From: Candidatus Pacebacteria bacterium CG_4_9_14_0_2_um_filter_40_15
Lineage (GTDB): Bacteria; Patescibacteriota; Microgenomatia; UBA1400; PJMF01
Direction: 5' to 3'
Length of the DNA: 32,509 nt
Assembly (NCBI GenBank): GCA_002788675.1
Contig: PFRS01000006.1
Location: forward strand, 193 to 32,701
Translations under genes and position numbers: made by a program
Shown: positions 9,449-17,789 of the stretch, piece by piece
How the letters are laid out: each line of letters begins with the position of its first letter
How positions within the stretch are numbered: the stretch's first letter is position 1
Notes under the pieces: model-generated
What the model saw: the letters and a program-made list of their open reading frames with translations, nothing else
Told to the model about the DNA's origin: nothing
The model's database searches: none

Positions 9449-10220
9449 TTCGAAATCAGATAAACCGGCTGTTTCTGCTGAGTCAACAGTAGATGATGCT
9501 TTGATAAAGGAGCTTAGCGAACTTGGACCTACTAGTTCGTCAGGTGAACCTACTCAGTCCACGGCTCCAGAACCACCAGCTGCTGAGCCTCCTGCAGAAG
9601 GAGCTTCTGCTAAGCTAGCAGCTCCAGTTGAACCAGATGCGCTGACTGATGTTTTTAAAAGAATGAACGAGATGTTTGAGGTCTATGCGCCTCCGACAGC
9701 TGAGTCTGCACAGGCTACACCGAAACCTATAGAGCCTCAGAAGCCAGCAGTTTCGAGTGTCTCTTCTGTCGAGATTTTAACGGATAAAGAAATCGAAGAT
9801 GGAATTGATGCAAAGACTGTGAATAGTCGAATAGCCGAGTTTGGAAGTAGAATTCAGCAGGAAACAATTAACTCTATAACTCCTGTTCTTGCTAATATTG
9901 TTAATCAACAGGTTCAACTTCATATTGGGGCGTTTGAGTTCTACAAACGTAATCCAGAGTTTAATAAAATAAGACCTTTTGTGTCGAGTAGAGCTATTAC
10001 GTTAATCAAACAACATCCAGAGTGGGACTATCCTACTTTATTTAACGAACTTGAAAAGGAGGTAAAAGGAACTATCGAAACTTTCACAGGAAGGAAAGCA
10101 GCCGAAGAACCGAATAAAAATACTCCAGCTTTTGCAAAGGCACCAAATGCAGCAAGAAGGGCTGCAGACGTAAGAACATCGTTGCAAAAAGAGTTGGATG
10201 AACTTAGACTAGGAAGATAG
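9441..10220 (+). CDS. Scaffolding protein (probable)
   Basis: ATG 9441 after AAGGAAGGAG. Acidic, Pro/Ala-rich N-terminus and charged helical C-terminus (LQKELDELRLGR), located between portal and capsid. Confidence 0.65.
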   Translation: MPDSKSDKPAVSAESTVDDALIKELSELGPTSSSGEPTQSTAPEPPAAEPPAEGASAKLAAPVEPDALTDVFKRMNEMFEVYAPPTAESAQATPKPIEPQKPAVSSVSSVEILTDKEIEDGIDAKTVNSRIAEFGSRIQQETINSITPVLANIVNQQVQLHIGAFEFYKRNPEFNKIRPFVSSRAITLIKQHPEWDYPTLFNELEKEVKGTIETFTGRKAAEEPNKNTPAFAKAPNAARRAADVRTSLQKELDELRLGR

Positions 10221-10231
10221 GAGAAAGAAAA

Positions 10232-10573
10232 ATGGGATCACAAGCAAAAAGGGACATAGATGCTGTTGTGGTCGAGCGAGATAAGACGGTCTTCTGGACT
10301 ACTGTTGCTGTCACAGATATTACCAAAAGCTTAGAGCTTTGGGAGGAGAATATCTATGTGAGTACAGTAGCGGCCGCTGGAACACTAACGCTTCCAAATG
10401 TTAGTGAGGCAAAAGATTTGACGTTTAATATCTGTTCGCTTGGTGCAACAAACGTACTTACAATTAAAGATCGAGGCGATTCGTTTGGTTGGACTAATAT
10501 TACAGTTGTAAATGCAGGTGACAATCGTTCAGTCACGTCCAACGGCAAACAGTGGGTCTTGAACGAATCCTAG
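10232..10573 (+). CDS. Small virion decoration-like protein
   Basis: Beta-rich 113 aa (STVAAAGTLTLPNVSEAKDLTFNICSLGATNVLTIKD) immediately upstream of the capsid gene. Confidence 0.5.
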   Translation: MGSQAKRDIDAVVVERDKTVFWTTVAVTDITKSLELWEENIYVSTVAAAGTLTLPNVSEAKDLTFNICSLGATNVLTIKDRGDSFGWTNITVVNAGDNRSVTSNGKQWVLNES

Positions 10574-10729
10574 ATTAGGAGGAAAGATGAAATTGCTCGC
10601 TGGTAGGTTTCACTGCCATCGACGTAACTGGTGTAAATAATCTTGTTTGGACTAACCAACCTGCTGGCAATACTGCTGGTGGAATTGGTATAGCTCCGTA
10701 ACGTTAAAAAAAAAATAGGAGAAACTTAA

Positions 10730-12070
10730 ATGGCTGTATATCCGTTTCTTGGGATGAGAGGTACTGGTGATTGGACAGATCCAACGGCCAGACCTGGATC
10801 CTATCGAGAAAAGATTTTGGAGCTCTGGCCTAATGGTAGTGCTCCACTAACTGCAATTACAAGCAAGACAGGTAGAGGACAGAAGCTAACTGACTCGAAA
10901 TATACGTGGAAGACGAGGACGTTGGCGACTCAGGCAGGTGCAGTGACAGCAGTCTATATTGACGTTAGTCTTGTAACTGCTTATGTTTATGCTACCCATC
11001 AGGCTACTATCGGTATTGCTGGTGGAACTGTTCACGCAAAAGTTGCTGCCGCAACTGCGGCAATGTTTCGTGAAGGACACAAAGTGATCCTTAGGGACAG
11101 CAACCACCTTGAGGTGGACGTTCGTGGTAAGGTAGTTGGAGTTATTATTAATGGTGCTTCGAGTGTTATTAGCGTGAAGCTGCATGAAGCTGATGATAAC
11201 GGTTCTGTAGCAGCATCATTTAACCTTGCCACTGTTGATCGAATCATGGTTATTGGTAACATCAATTCACAGTGTGGGACTCGGCCGAGAGCACTACGTT
11301 ACGATCCCGTAGATGTGTACAACGTTACACAGATCTGGCGTACACCTGTTGAACTGAGTGGTACTGCCCTTGAAACTACGCTTCGAGGCAGGGATGCTTA
11401 TATTGATGAGAAACAGCAAGGTCTTCTCTATCATGGAATTGAGATGGAGAAGGATCTAATCTGGTCAGTAAGAACAGAAGGTACAGGAGCTAATGGTAAG
11501 CCTGAAAACTCTATTATGGGCATTATTCAGTTCATCACAACTTATGTACCTGCGTCGGTCGATGATTTCTCATTGAATTCTGACTACATTGGAAAGACCT
11601 GGAAAGAGGCTGGCAAGAATTGGCTGGATGCTATGATTCAGACGATCTATGCAGTTGGTTCAGGTGAGCTTGGTAGTGAGGTGTTAGCGCTGTGTGGTGG
11701 CGGTGCTGCTGCTGGCATTCAGCAGCTGGTTGAAGCAAATTCGATGTATACAATTACTGAGAAAACTGCTGCCTATGGAGTTAGGGTTCTTGAGCTTCGT
11801 AGCATCTTTGGAACGATCTTTCTGAAGATTCATCCATTGCTCAACTTTGAGACAACTAACGCTCATACAATGCTGTTGGTTCCACCAGCAGCTGTGCGTT
11901 GGCTGCCTCTTCGCGATACACACTATAAACCTGATATGCTTTACGATCAGGGTGGTGCGCAAGGAGTTGATGGAAAGCAAGAAGAGTATCTTACTGAAGG
12001 TACATACGAGTACATGCTAGATGGCCCTTGGGGCTATTTAAAAGGTGTTGGTATGGACAACGCAGCGTAG
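10730..12070 (+). CDS. Major capsid protein, SU10-MCP/HK97-fold-like
   Basis: 446 aa after the scaffold. Motifs such as YTWKTRTLATQAG and TQIWRTPVELSGTALETTLRGRDAYIDEKQQG resemble the SU10-type major capsid family. Strong SD TAGGAGAAA. Confidence 0.82.
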   Translation: MAVYPFLGMRGTGDWTDPTARPGSYREKILELWPNGSAPLTAITSKTGRGQKLTDSKYTWKTRTLATQAGAVTAVYIDVSLVTAYVYATHQATIGIAGGTVHAKVAAATAAMFREGHKVILRDSNHLEVDVRGKVVGVIINGASSVISVKLHEADDNGSVAASFNLATVDRIMVIGNINSQCGTRPRALRYDPVDVYNVTQIWRTPVELSGTALETTLRGRDAYIDEKQQGLLYHGIEMEKDLIWSVRTEGTGANGKPENSIMGIIQFITTYVPASVDDFSLNSDYIGKTWKEAGKNWLDAMIQTIYAVGSGELGSEVLALCGGGAAAGIQQLVEANSMYTITEKTAAYGVRVLELRSIFGTIFLKIHPLLNFETTNAHTMLLVPPAAVRWLPLRDTHYKPDMLYDQGGAQGVDGKQEEYLTEGTYEYMLDGPWGYLKGVGMDNAA

Positions 12071-12073
12071 AAG

Positions 12074-12100
12074 GAAGGGGGGAAATTTCTTCCCCCTTTC
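12074..12100 (+). terminator. Strong GC hairpin after the capsid gene, terminator or attenuator-like
   Basis: GAAGGGGGGAA (12074-12084), loop ATTTC, TTCCCCCTTTC (12090-12100): 11-bp stem with one G-T. It begins 3 nt after the capsid stop and lacks a classic U-tract. Confidence 0.6.
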
Positions 12101-12120
12101 AAATTAAAACTTTTAATTTG
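12100..12120 (+). repeat. 21-bp intergenic palindrome, copy 3
   Basis: CAAATTAAAACTTTTAATTTG, perfect palindrome around a central base; followed by TGAGG and ATG 12133. Confidence 0.92.
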
Positions 12121-12132
12121 TGAGGTTATAAT

Positions 12133-12486
12133 ATGCAAACTATATTGCAATTACGCGAGCTTGCAGACAATTTTGATAAAATCTGCACATACGAGAATAG
12201 ATTGCTCAAAATGAAAAAAGGAGTGATTGTGCTCTGGGGAACTGAGCGGATCTATGCGATTAGGATAGAAGAGGAAATGAAGAAGAGAGAGCTATGGAAG
12301 ATTACAGGTAATGGAAAGTTTACAGTTCTAATTACAGACAACTTCATTAACCAGTCTAAGCGACTGGCCGACTATAGTGATGTTGTTTCTATGGAAGCAC
12401 CCGATAGCCTGTTTGAGGAGAAAAAAGTTCAATCAAAAAAGAGAGTAGTTGAACCGGTTGATGATCTTGAAGGATTACTGCAGTGA
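12133..12486 (+). CDS. Hypothetical protein following the capsid gene
   Basis: 117 aa, SD TGAGG 5' of ATG 12133, 4-nt overlap with the next gene. Confidence 0.7.
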   Translation: MQTILQLRELADNFDKICTYENRLLKMKKGVIVLWGTERIYAIRIEEEMKKRELWKITGNGKFTVLITDNFINQSKRLADYSDVVSMEAPDSLFEEKKVQSKKRVVEPVDDLEGLLQ

Positions 12487-13214
12487 CACTTGTAAATCTA
12501 AAGAAGATGATTCTCGAATCAAGTGGTCGTTACGATCTATACAATTCAAACGATTCGATTTGGAATCTAACTACTTTTATCAACGCTGGTGTGAAGTATC
12601 TTGATAAGAATTTCCCACTGTCGGAAGAACTTCGTTGGTATAAGAAGGATGTAGCGATAGGAGATGTTAGACTTAGTGTAGCAGATCTTCGAGCAGTAAA
12701 AGAGGTTTGGGCAGCTGACTCAGATGAAAGGAAGCTAGTTAGTCCAGTTACAGGGGGATGGTTGAGAGTTAACTATAGTGATTCTACCTCTGCTAATGTT
12801 ACCTCTGGCCTGCCAAAGTATTGGAGCTATGATCTACATCGTTTAGCTCCATCACAGAAAGCTTTGACACAAGCAGTTCATACCGGTTTTACATATAGTG
12901 TTTATGACATTCTATTTGATACTGGCTATACACTACGTGGCATTCAGTGGATGCCACCTGCTGATGAGGTCTATACTATAGAGCTTCTTGGAACGTTCTT
13001 TAGCGAGGTCCTTTCAAATGCTAGCGATGTTAATTGGTGGACTATGTATGAGCCTGAAGCTGTTATTGCTTCTACAGTTTTGTGTATTGAGCGTCATAAT
13101 CGCAATCTGGAGGGGGTAAGAACGCAGCGGGCGTTTATCGAGGATCTGTTGAAGGGTGATCAAGATGATCGTGTCGAGCAAGAGCTTGTTGGTAACAGCT
13201 TTATGGAGGGTTAA
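12483..13214 (+). CDS. Head-tail adaptor/connector-like protein
   Basis: 243 aa, GTG start in coupled overlap. Position and organisation (NLTTFINAGVKYLDKNFP..., AVIASTVLCIERHNRNLEGVRTQRAFIEDLLKGDQ) typical of podoviral adaptor proteins. Confidence 0.6.
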   Translation: MTLVNLKKMILESSGRYDLYNSNDSIWNLTTFINAGVKYLDKNFPLSEELRWYKKDVAIGDVRLSVADLRAVKEVWAADSDERKLVSPVTGGWLRVNYSDSTSANVTSGLPKYWSYDLHRLAPSQKALTQAVHTGFTYSVYDILFDTGYTLRGIQWMPPADEVYTIELLGTFFSEVLSNASDVNWWTMYEPEAVIASTVLCIERHNRNLEGVRTQRAFIEDLLKGDQDDRVEQELVGNSFMEG

Positions 13215-13496
13215 ATGCGGATAAGAAAGGATATGATAGCAAAAGCTAAGGCGCTCAAGGAAGAAGCGGAAAGAGCGAAGCGCTTAGAACTTGAAGCTAT
13301 GCTGGTTGAAAGAAAGGAGCAGATCTATGACGAGGAAGAAAAGTGGAAAGTGGAAGATTCACAAAGTGATGCGCGAGTTCAAGGCGGGAACGCTCAGGAC
13401 TCCGAGTGGAAAGAAGGTAACGAATCGAAATCAGGCTATAGCAATAGCAATGAGCGAAGCGAAAATGACAAAGAAGAAGAAGCCAAGAAAAGCTAA
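13215..13496 (+). CDS. Highly charged protein, overlaps the DUF6496-like ORF in another frame
   Basis: ATG 13215 directly after the previous stop with GGAGGG SD. Coiled-coil-like N-terminus (IAKAKALKEEAERAKRLELEAML). The C-terminal half lies in an alternative frame of the next ORF. Confidence 0.45.
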   Translation: MRIRKDMIAKAKALKEEAERAKRLELEAMLVERKEQIYDEEEKWKVEDSQSDARVQGGNAQDSEWKEGNESKSGYSNSNERSENDKEEEAKKS

Positions 13497-13506
13497 GAAG
13501 CGATGA
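13327..13506 (+). CDS. Small basic DUF6496-like protein
   Basis: Within listed ORF 13291-13506; start ATG 13327 after AAAGGAGC. MTRKKSGKWKIHKVMREFKAGTLRTPSGKKVTNRNQAIAIAMSEAK matches the recognisable 'VM.EFK.G.L.SGSGKKV....QAIAIA.SEA' pattern. Confidence 0.75.
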   Translation: MTRKKSGKWKIHKVMREFKAGTLRTPSGKKVTNRNQAIAIAMSEAKMTKKKKPRKAKKR

Positions 13507-15080
13507 GAGAGGTTACTAAAATATTGCAGCTTAAAAAAGGCCTTCGTAGAGACTACAGGTTTCGAAGAAACAGCGATGAGCTCTATGAGCTATTTAATGC
13601 TGAGGTTACTGAGAACGGTGTAACAAAGCTTGTTGCTATTGAGAATGCTCTCAGTGTAGGTGTTATTAGTGCAGCAGCTGCCGAACTTGAGTGGCCATTT
13701 CCTCAGATAATTAGAGGGAACAAATATAGCTTCTTATGTGGGAAGACAAGAGTTGATCTAATACAAGAAAGCGATTGGACAACGCTTGAAGTTCCTACAT
13801 ATAATGCTATGGCTAAGGATACCGAGAAGAGTATTAGCATCGGGGGAGTTTGGCAGCTCTGTGATTTTCATGACAGTTGGTTGTTAACGAACGGAGTTTC
13901 AACAGTTTTTCATACAAAGGACATATTTAATGAGCCTGATAAGGTCTACGTCCAAGATAGTATTCCAGTAAACGCCTGCTGTGCTTTCCGTGGTAGAGCA
14001 GTTCTTGCTGGCTTTGATTCAGATAATTTCTGGAATAACGCTTGGAGAAGATTCTTTGAGGACTGGGGAAATAGAAAAGGGTTAAATATTCCTACCTATG
14101 AACCGCTTGGAGAAAATTTTGTATGGTGGAGCACAGTTGGTGGCGGAGACATGCTTTGGTTGTTTGATACTAATCTTCTGTTGGGAGGTAAAATAGATGG
14201 AACAGAGTACAGCTACGATAAGCCACTAATCTTTGACTATTGGCAACGTAATGAGAGTGGCTTCATGCCAATGAACTGGCGAGGCGCTGTTTACCAAGTT
14301 AGACCGCTTGGCAAGGGGCTAATGGTTTATGGACAGAATGGAATGACGTTTCTGTTTCCTACTACAGAACCTTTTTCAACACTTGGTAGACAAGACATTT
14401 TCAATCAGATTGGCTTGGCAAGTAGAGGAGCTGTTAGTGGAAACGAGAGCAATCACGTCTGTGTAGATGGCTCTGGTGTTATTTGGAGAATTACAGAGAA
14501 AGGACCTGAGAAGCTTGGTTATCAAGAGTACATGGTTCCGCTACTTGGAACGGAGATTATTGTAAGCTATACAGAGGAAAATAATACGTTCTATATTGGT
14601 GGATCTGATAGAACATTCAAACTAACACAGTTTGGTTTATCAAAACTTGATCAGATAATAACTTCTGTTTTCGTTGCCGAAGGTGAAACAAAGGGGTTCT
14701 GTAACATTGTTGGTGATAATGATTCAGAAGTTCGTATTGTTACTGATACGCTTGACTTTGGAGTTAGAGGAGAGAAAACAGTTACACAAATAGACATTCC
14801 TGTTGTTATGGATGTTGATGCTGCAGCTGATTGGTATGTCTGTATTTATTATCGTTATGATAAGAAGAAAACGTTTGTCCAGACCGAGTGGAGAGCATTA
14901 AATAAAAAAGGTTGGATTAGGTTTCAAGTCAGCGCAGTCGAGTTTATGATAGGAGTTAAGGCAACTAATTATGTTGAGACAGATGTACCTGAATCAATTA
15001 GCATTAATATTGCTTACACTGATAAGAGCAGCTTAAGGAGCCGGAATGTTAGCGAAAATGCTACCAGAATTAGTAGCTAA
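13503..15080 (+). CDS. Large structural protein (tail/stabilisation, propeller-like)
   Basis: 525 aa beta-rich protein in the virion block, ATGA coupled to the preceding gene. Repeated beta/blade-like segments (WQLCDFHDSWLLTNG, AVYQVRPLGKGLMVYGQNGMTFL). Confidence 0.55.
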   Translation: MREVTKILQLKKGLRRDYRFRRNSDELYELFNAEVTENGVTKLVAIENALSVGVISAAAAELEWPFPQIIRGNKYSFLCGKTRVDLIQESDWTTLEVPTYNAMAKDTEKSISIGGVWQLCDFHDSWLLTNGVSTVFHTKDIFNEPDKVYVQDSIPVNACCAFRGRAVLAGFDSDNFWNNAWRRFFEDWGNRKGLNIPTYEPLGENFVWWSTVGGGDMLWLFDTNLLLGGKIDGTEYSYDKPLIFDYWQRNESGFMPMNWRGAVYQVRPLGKGLMVYGQNGMTFLFPTTEPFSTLGRQDIFNQIGLASRGAVSGNESNHVCVDGSGVIWRITEKGPEKLGYQEYMVPLLGTEIIVSYTEENNTFYIGGSDRTFKLTQFGLSKLDQIITSVFVAEGETKGFCNIVGDNDSEVRIVTDTLDFGVRGEKTVTQIDIPVVMDVDAAADWYVCIYYRYDKKKTFVQTEWRALNKKGWIRFQVSAVEFMIGVKATNYVETDVPESISINIAYTDKSSLRSRNVSENATRISS

Positions 15081-15474
15081 ACATTGGAGTGAAGTGGCTC
15101 CAATGATTGAAGCAGCTATGCCATTAGTTGAGAACGTTGAGCATAGACGAAAGCAGTTGCTAAGTAGTTGTTTAGCTGGGTTGCTTACCTGTTGGGGAAT
15201 GCTTAATGATGATAATAAGCTTCTTGGAATGGCTACTACAATATTTACTTATGATATAGTGACTGGTGAAAAGAATCTACTTATATATTCACTTCTAAGC
15301 ACTGGAACGGAGCCAAGACTTTGGCAGGGATATTTTTTAACTCTTTCATCGTATGCTAAACAGGAAGGGTGTAAGTATATAGTTGGTTATACTCGCGTTC
15401 CAAGAATGAAAGAAATTGCAAAAGGTCTTGGTGCTGATTTGGAAGAGATTGTTATCAGATTGGAGGTTAAATGA
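15046..15474 (+). CDS. GNAT-like internal virion protein
   Basis: 142 aa. C-terminus 'SYAKQEGCKYIVGYTRVPRMKEIAKGLGADLEEIVIRLEV' resembles phage acetyltransferase-fold virion proteins (T7 gp13 type). Confidence 0.5.
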   Translation: MLAKMLPELVAKHWSEVAPMIEAAMPLVENVEHRRKQLLSSCLAGLLTCWGMLNDDNKLLGMATTIFTYDIVTGEKNLLIYSLLSTGTEPRLWQGYFLTLSSYAKQEGCKYIVGYTRVPRMKEIAKGLGADLEEIVIRLEVK

Positions 15475-16700
15475 GCGGAGGCGGCGGAAATAGTGGAGCG
15501 GTAAGTTATCCTCCTTATATGCAGAATGTTCATGGTTCGTGGCTTGGTGATGCGCTAGCGAATCCATCATACTATATGACAACGTTGATTGAAGCAGGTT
15601 CGGCAATGTCTCCTTATGATAATGCTAACGCATATATTCCTGATGCGCCACTTGCATCTAACCAGTCTCGATTCGATACGTTTAACACTCTTGTTGCTTC
15701 ATTGAACCACTCTACCGAGTGGGACGCTGCAATTAGTCAAGCTAACGCAAAAAGGGGAGCTGTTTTCATTTCTCCTAATAATGACGTTGAGACTATTGAA
15801 TTGTTATCAAGAGGTAATGCTAACAACGAGTTTGGTGATGCTGCGGCAGACGCTATAACAAGAACAGGAAATTTGTTTACAGCAGGTGATGTAGCAATTC
15901 AGTTGCTTATAGATGGACTCGTAGATGATGCAGTTGCTAAGGCCACGTCAATAGATCTATCCGATGTAATGGATAATCTTGTTGATGCTTATGAGGACGA
16001 CATTAAACCGGCGCATCTTCGATCTATTAGTAGAATGACTGGCGGAATGGCGGATATTAACGCAGTGAATAGTTCTGCATTTGTTATCGGTCTGACGCTT
16101 GCTGAGAATCAGTTTCAGAACGATGTTCGTAAGTTTATAGCAGAACGAAGAGCTGCTACGATGGATCGAGTTATTGCTGAATATGGAGAGACGTATCGAA
16201 CAATGATGCAGCTCTATGCTAATACAGGAACTGCTAAAACAGCACAGCAGCTACAAACATACGCACAGGATTTACAGAACTATATGTCAAGTTATTTACA
16301 GTATCAAAAAGATAGAGATCTATTTCTTATTGAAGGTGCTAATCAGATAACCCAGCTGTTGTCTATTGAAATAGATTCTGATAAAGTAGCAACTACTATT
16401 CAAACCGAACTTAATAGAATGAAGATAATCGCGAAAAAGGAACAGACAGATCGTAATATAGATCTTGATGTGCTTGATGCGAAGTGGCCATTCGATCTAT
16501 TACTGATGGGAGGCAATATGCTTGCTTCGATGAGTGGAGCAGCGTATGTTGTGAATCGTCCTATGTCTGCTGTACAGAGTGCATTAAGTGGAGTTATGAC
16601 AGGTGCATCAGTAGGAGCAACTATTGGAACCGGTATTGAGCCTGGTGTAGGCACAGCAATAGGAGCCGGTATTGGTGCGGTAGCTGGGGCTTTTTTATAA
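15471..16700 (+). CDS. Internal virion / ejection protein with C-terminal glycine zipper
   Basis: 409 aa; C-terminus GVMTGASVGATIGTGIEPGVGTAIGAGIGAVAGAFL. Located between the GNAT-like gene and the large ejection gene. Confidence 0.6.
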   Translation: MSGGGGNSGAVSYPPYMQNVHGSWLGDALANPSYYMTTLIEAGSAMSPYDNANAYIPDAPLASNQSRFDTFNTLVASLNHSTEWDAAISQANAKRGAVFISPNNDVETIELLSRGNANNEFGDAAADAITRTGNLFTAGDVAIQLLIDGLVDDAVAKATSIDLSDVMDNLVDAYEDDIKPAHLRSISRMTGGMADINAVNSSAFVIGLTLAENQFQNDVRKFIAERRAATMDRVIAEYGETYRTMMQLYANTGTAKTAQQLQTYAQDLQNYMSSYLQYQKDRDLFLIEGANQITQLLSIEIDSDKVATTIQTELNRMKIIAKKEQTDRNIDLDVLDAKWPFDLLLMGGNMLASMSGAAYVVNRPMSAVQSALSGVMTGASVGATIGTGIEPGVGTAIGAGIGAVAGAFL

Positions 16701-16706
16701 CAGTTT

Positions 16707-16727
16707 CAAATCAAATATTTTAATTTG
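16707..16727 (+). repeat. 21-bp intergenic palindrome, copy 4
   Basis: CAAATCAAATATTTTAATTTG, followed by TGAGG and ATG 16740. Confidence 0.88.
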
Positions 16728-16739
16728 TGAGGCACGGTT

Positions 16740-17789
16740 ATGCCAGTAGATCAGAGTTTAATACAGAAAATTTTAATGGGCGATAAGCTTGTTAATCCTT
16801 ATCCAATGAGTTCTGCTCCTAACGTTGCTAGCGCTGGTTTTGTTACTCCGAGCGGCGGATTGCCTACTCCAGTTAGTCAAGAAGATGTTATGAGAAACGC
16901 ACCTACACAGATAGGAGCGGCTCAGCAGAATCAAAGTTTCTTCTCTCAAATTGGTAAAGCCTTTGGCCAGCTCGGTAAGGCGCTTGAAACACCTGGATTT
17001 CGTGAGACGCTTGCAAGGATAGGTGGAAGCATTGCTAATCCTGGTACGTGGCAAGCGAGGCTTGGAGAGCAAGTTGCTGGAATTAACCAGATGCAAGTTC
17101 AGTCGCAAGGGATGCAGCGTTATTTAGCGAAGCTAATGAGCAATGAATCAGTAACAGCTAATGATGTGCAAGGTATGACATCAGAGCAGATTGCTCAGGC
17201 CAACCAGCTTGCTACATCAGCGAAGAACCAACAGGCACTTAGCCAATATTATCAGGGGTCAGTTGCTGCACAAGGAACTCCGCAAGAGAGAGGGATTGAA
17301 TCGAGAAAAGAGCTGCTACTTCGTCAAGCTCTTGAAGAGGGTGCCCCACAGAAGGTTGGTGCTGTTGTTGGACCTTCTGGTGTCAATGAGGAGACACTAT
17401 TCATGTTTGATCCTAACACAAGAGAATTTATTCCTATTAGTTCTGGGACAACAACACGTGGTACTAGTGGAGATAGAGGTATTACTCCTGGCCAGCAACA
17501 AAATCTGTATTTTAGATATCATAGTAATCTTATCAAAGAGGTGGAAAGGGAAATGCCTAAAGCAGATAGTTTTTATGAAGGTCAATTCGGGCCTCAGCCT
17601 GTTTGGAATAGTCCTACATTGCAGGAGGAGTTTAAGAATAAGCTGGCTCTTAAAATTAGGAGAGAACAACAAGCAGGAAATCTTCCTATACCCTGGATGG
17701 GAGTTACTGGAGAACAGAGCCAATTACAAGGCCCACCAGCTCCTTCTAGCACAATAGCACCTGGTAAACTTAAAATAGGCCCTTATTGA
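16740..17789 (+). CDS. Virion protein (probable internal/ejection protein)
   Basis: 349 aa, Gln/Gly-rich; SD TGAGG; ATGA-type coupling with the 1175-aa ORF. Confidence 0.6.
   Translation: MPVDQSLIQKILMGDKLVNPYPMSSAPNVASAGFVTPSGGLPTPVSQEDVMRNAPTQIGAAQQNQSFFSQIGKAFGQLGKALETPGFRETLARIGGSIANPGTWQARLGEQVAGINQMQVQSQGMQRYLAKLMSNESVTANDVQGMTSEQIAQANQLATSAKNQQALSQYYQGSVAAQGTPQERGIESRKELLLRQALEEGAPQKVGAVVGPSGVNEETLFMFDPNTREFIPISSGTTTRGTSGDRGITPGQQQNLYFRYHSNLIKEVEREMPKADSFYEGQFGPQPVWNSPTLQEEFKNKLALKIRREQQAGNLPIPWMGVTGEQSQLQGPPAPSSTIAPGKLKIGPY

Noticed and set aside
17191-17757. 188-aa ORF overlapping the virion protein 16740-17789 in another frame
   Set aside because: Leu/Arg-rich shadow-frame composition, no SD; the 16740 frame has a good start and couples to the next gene.
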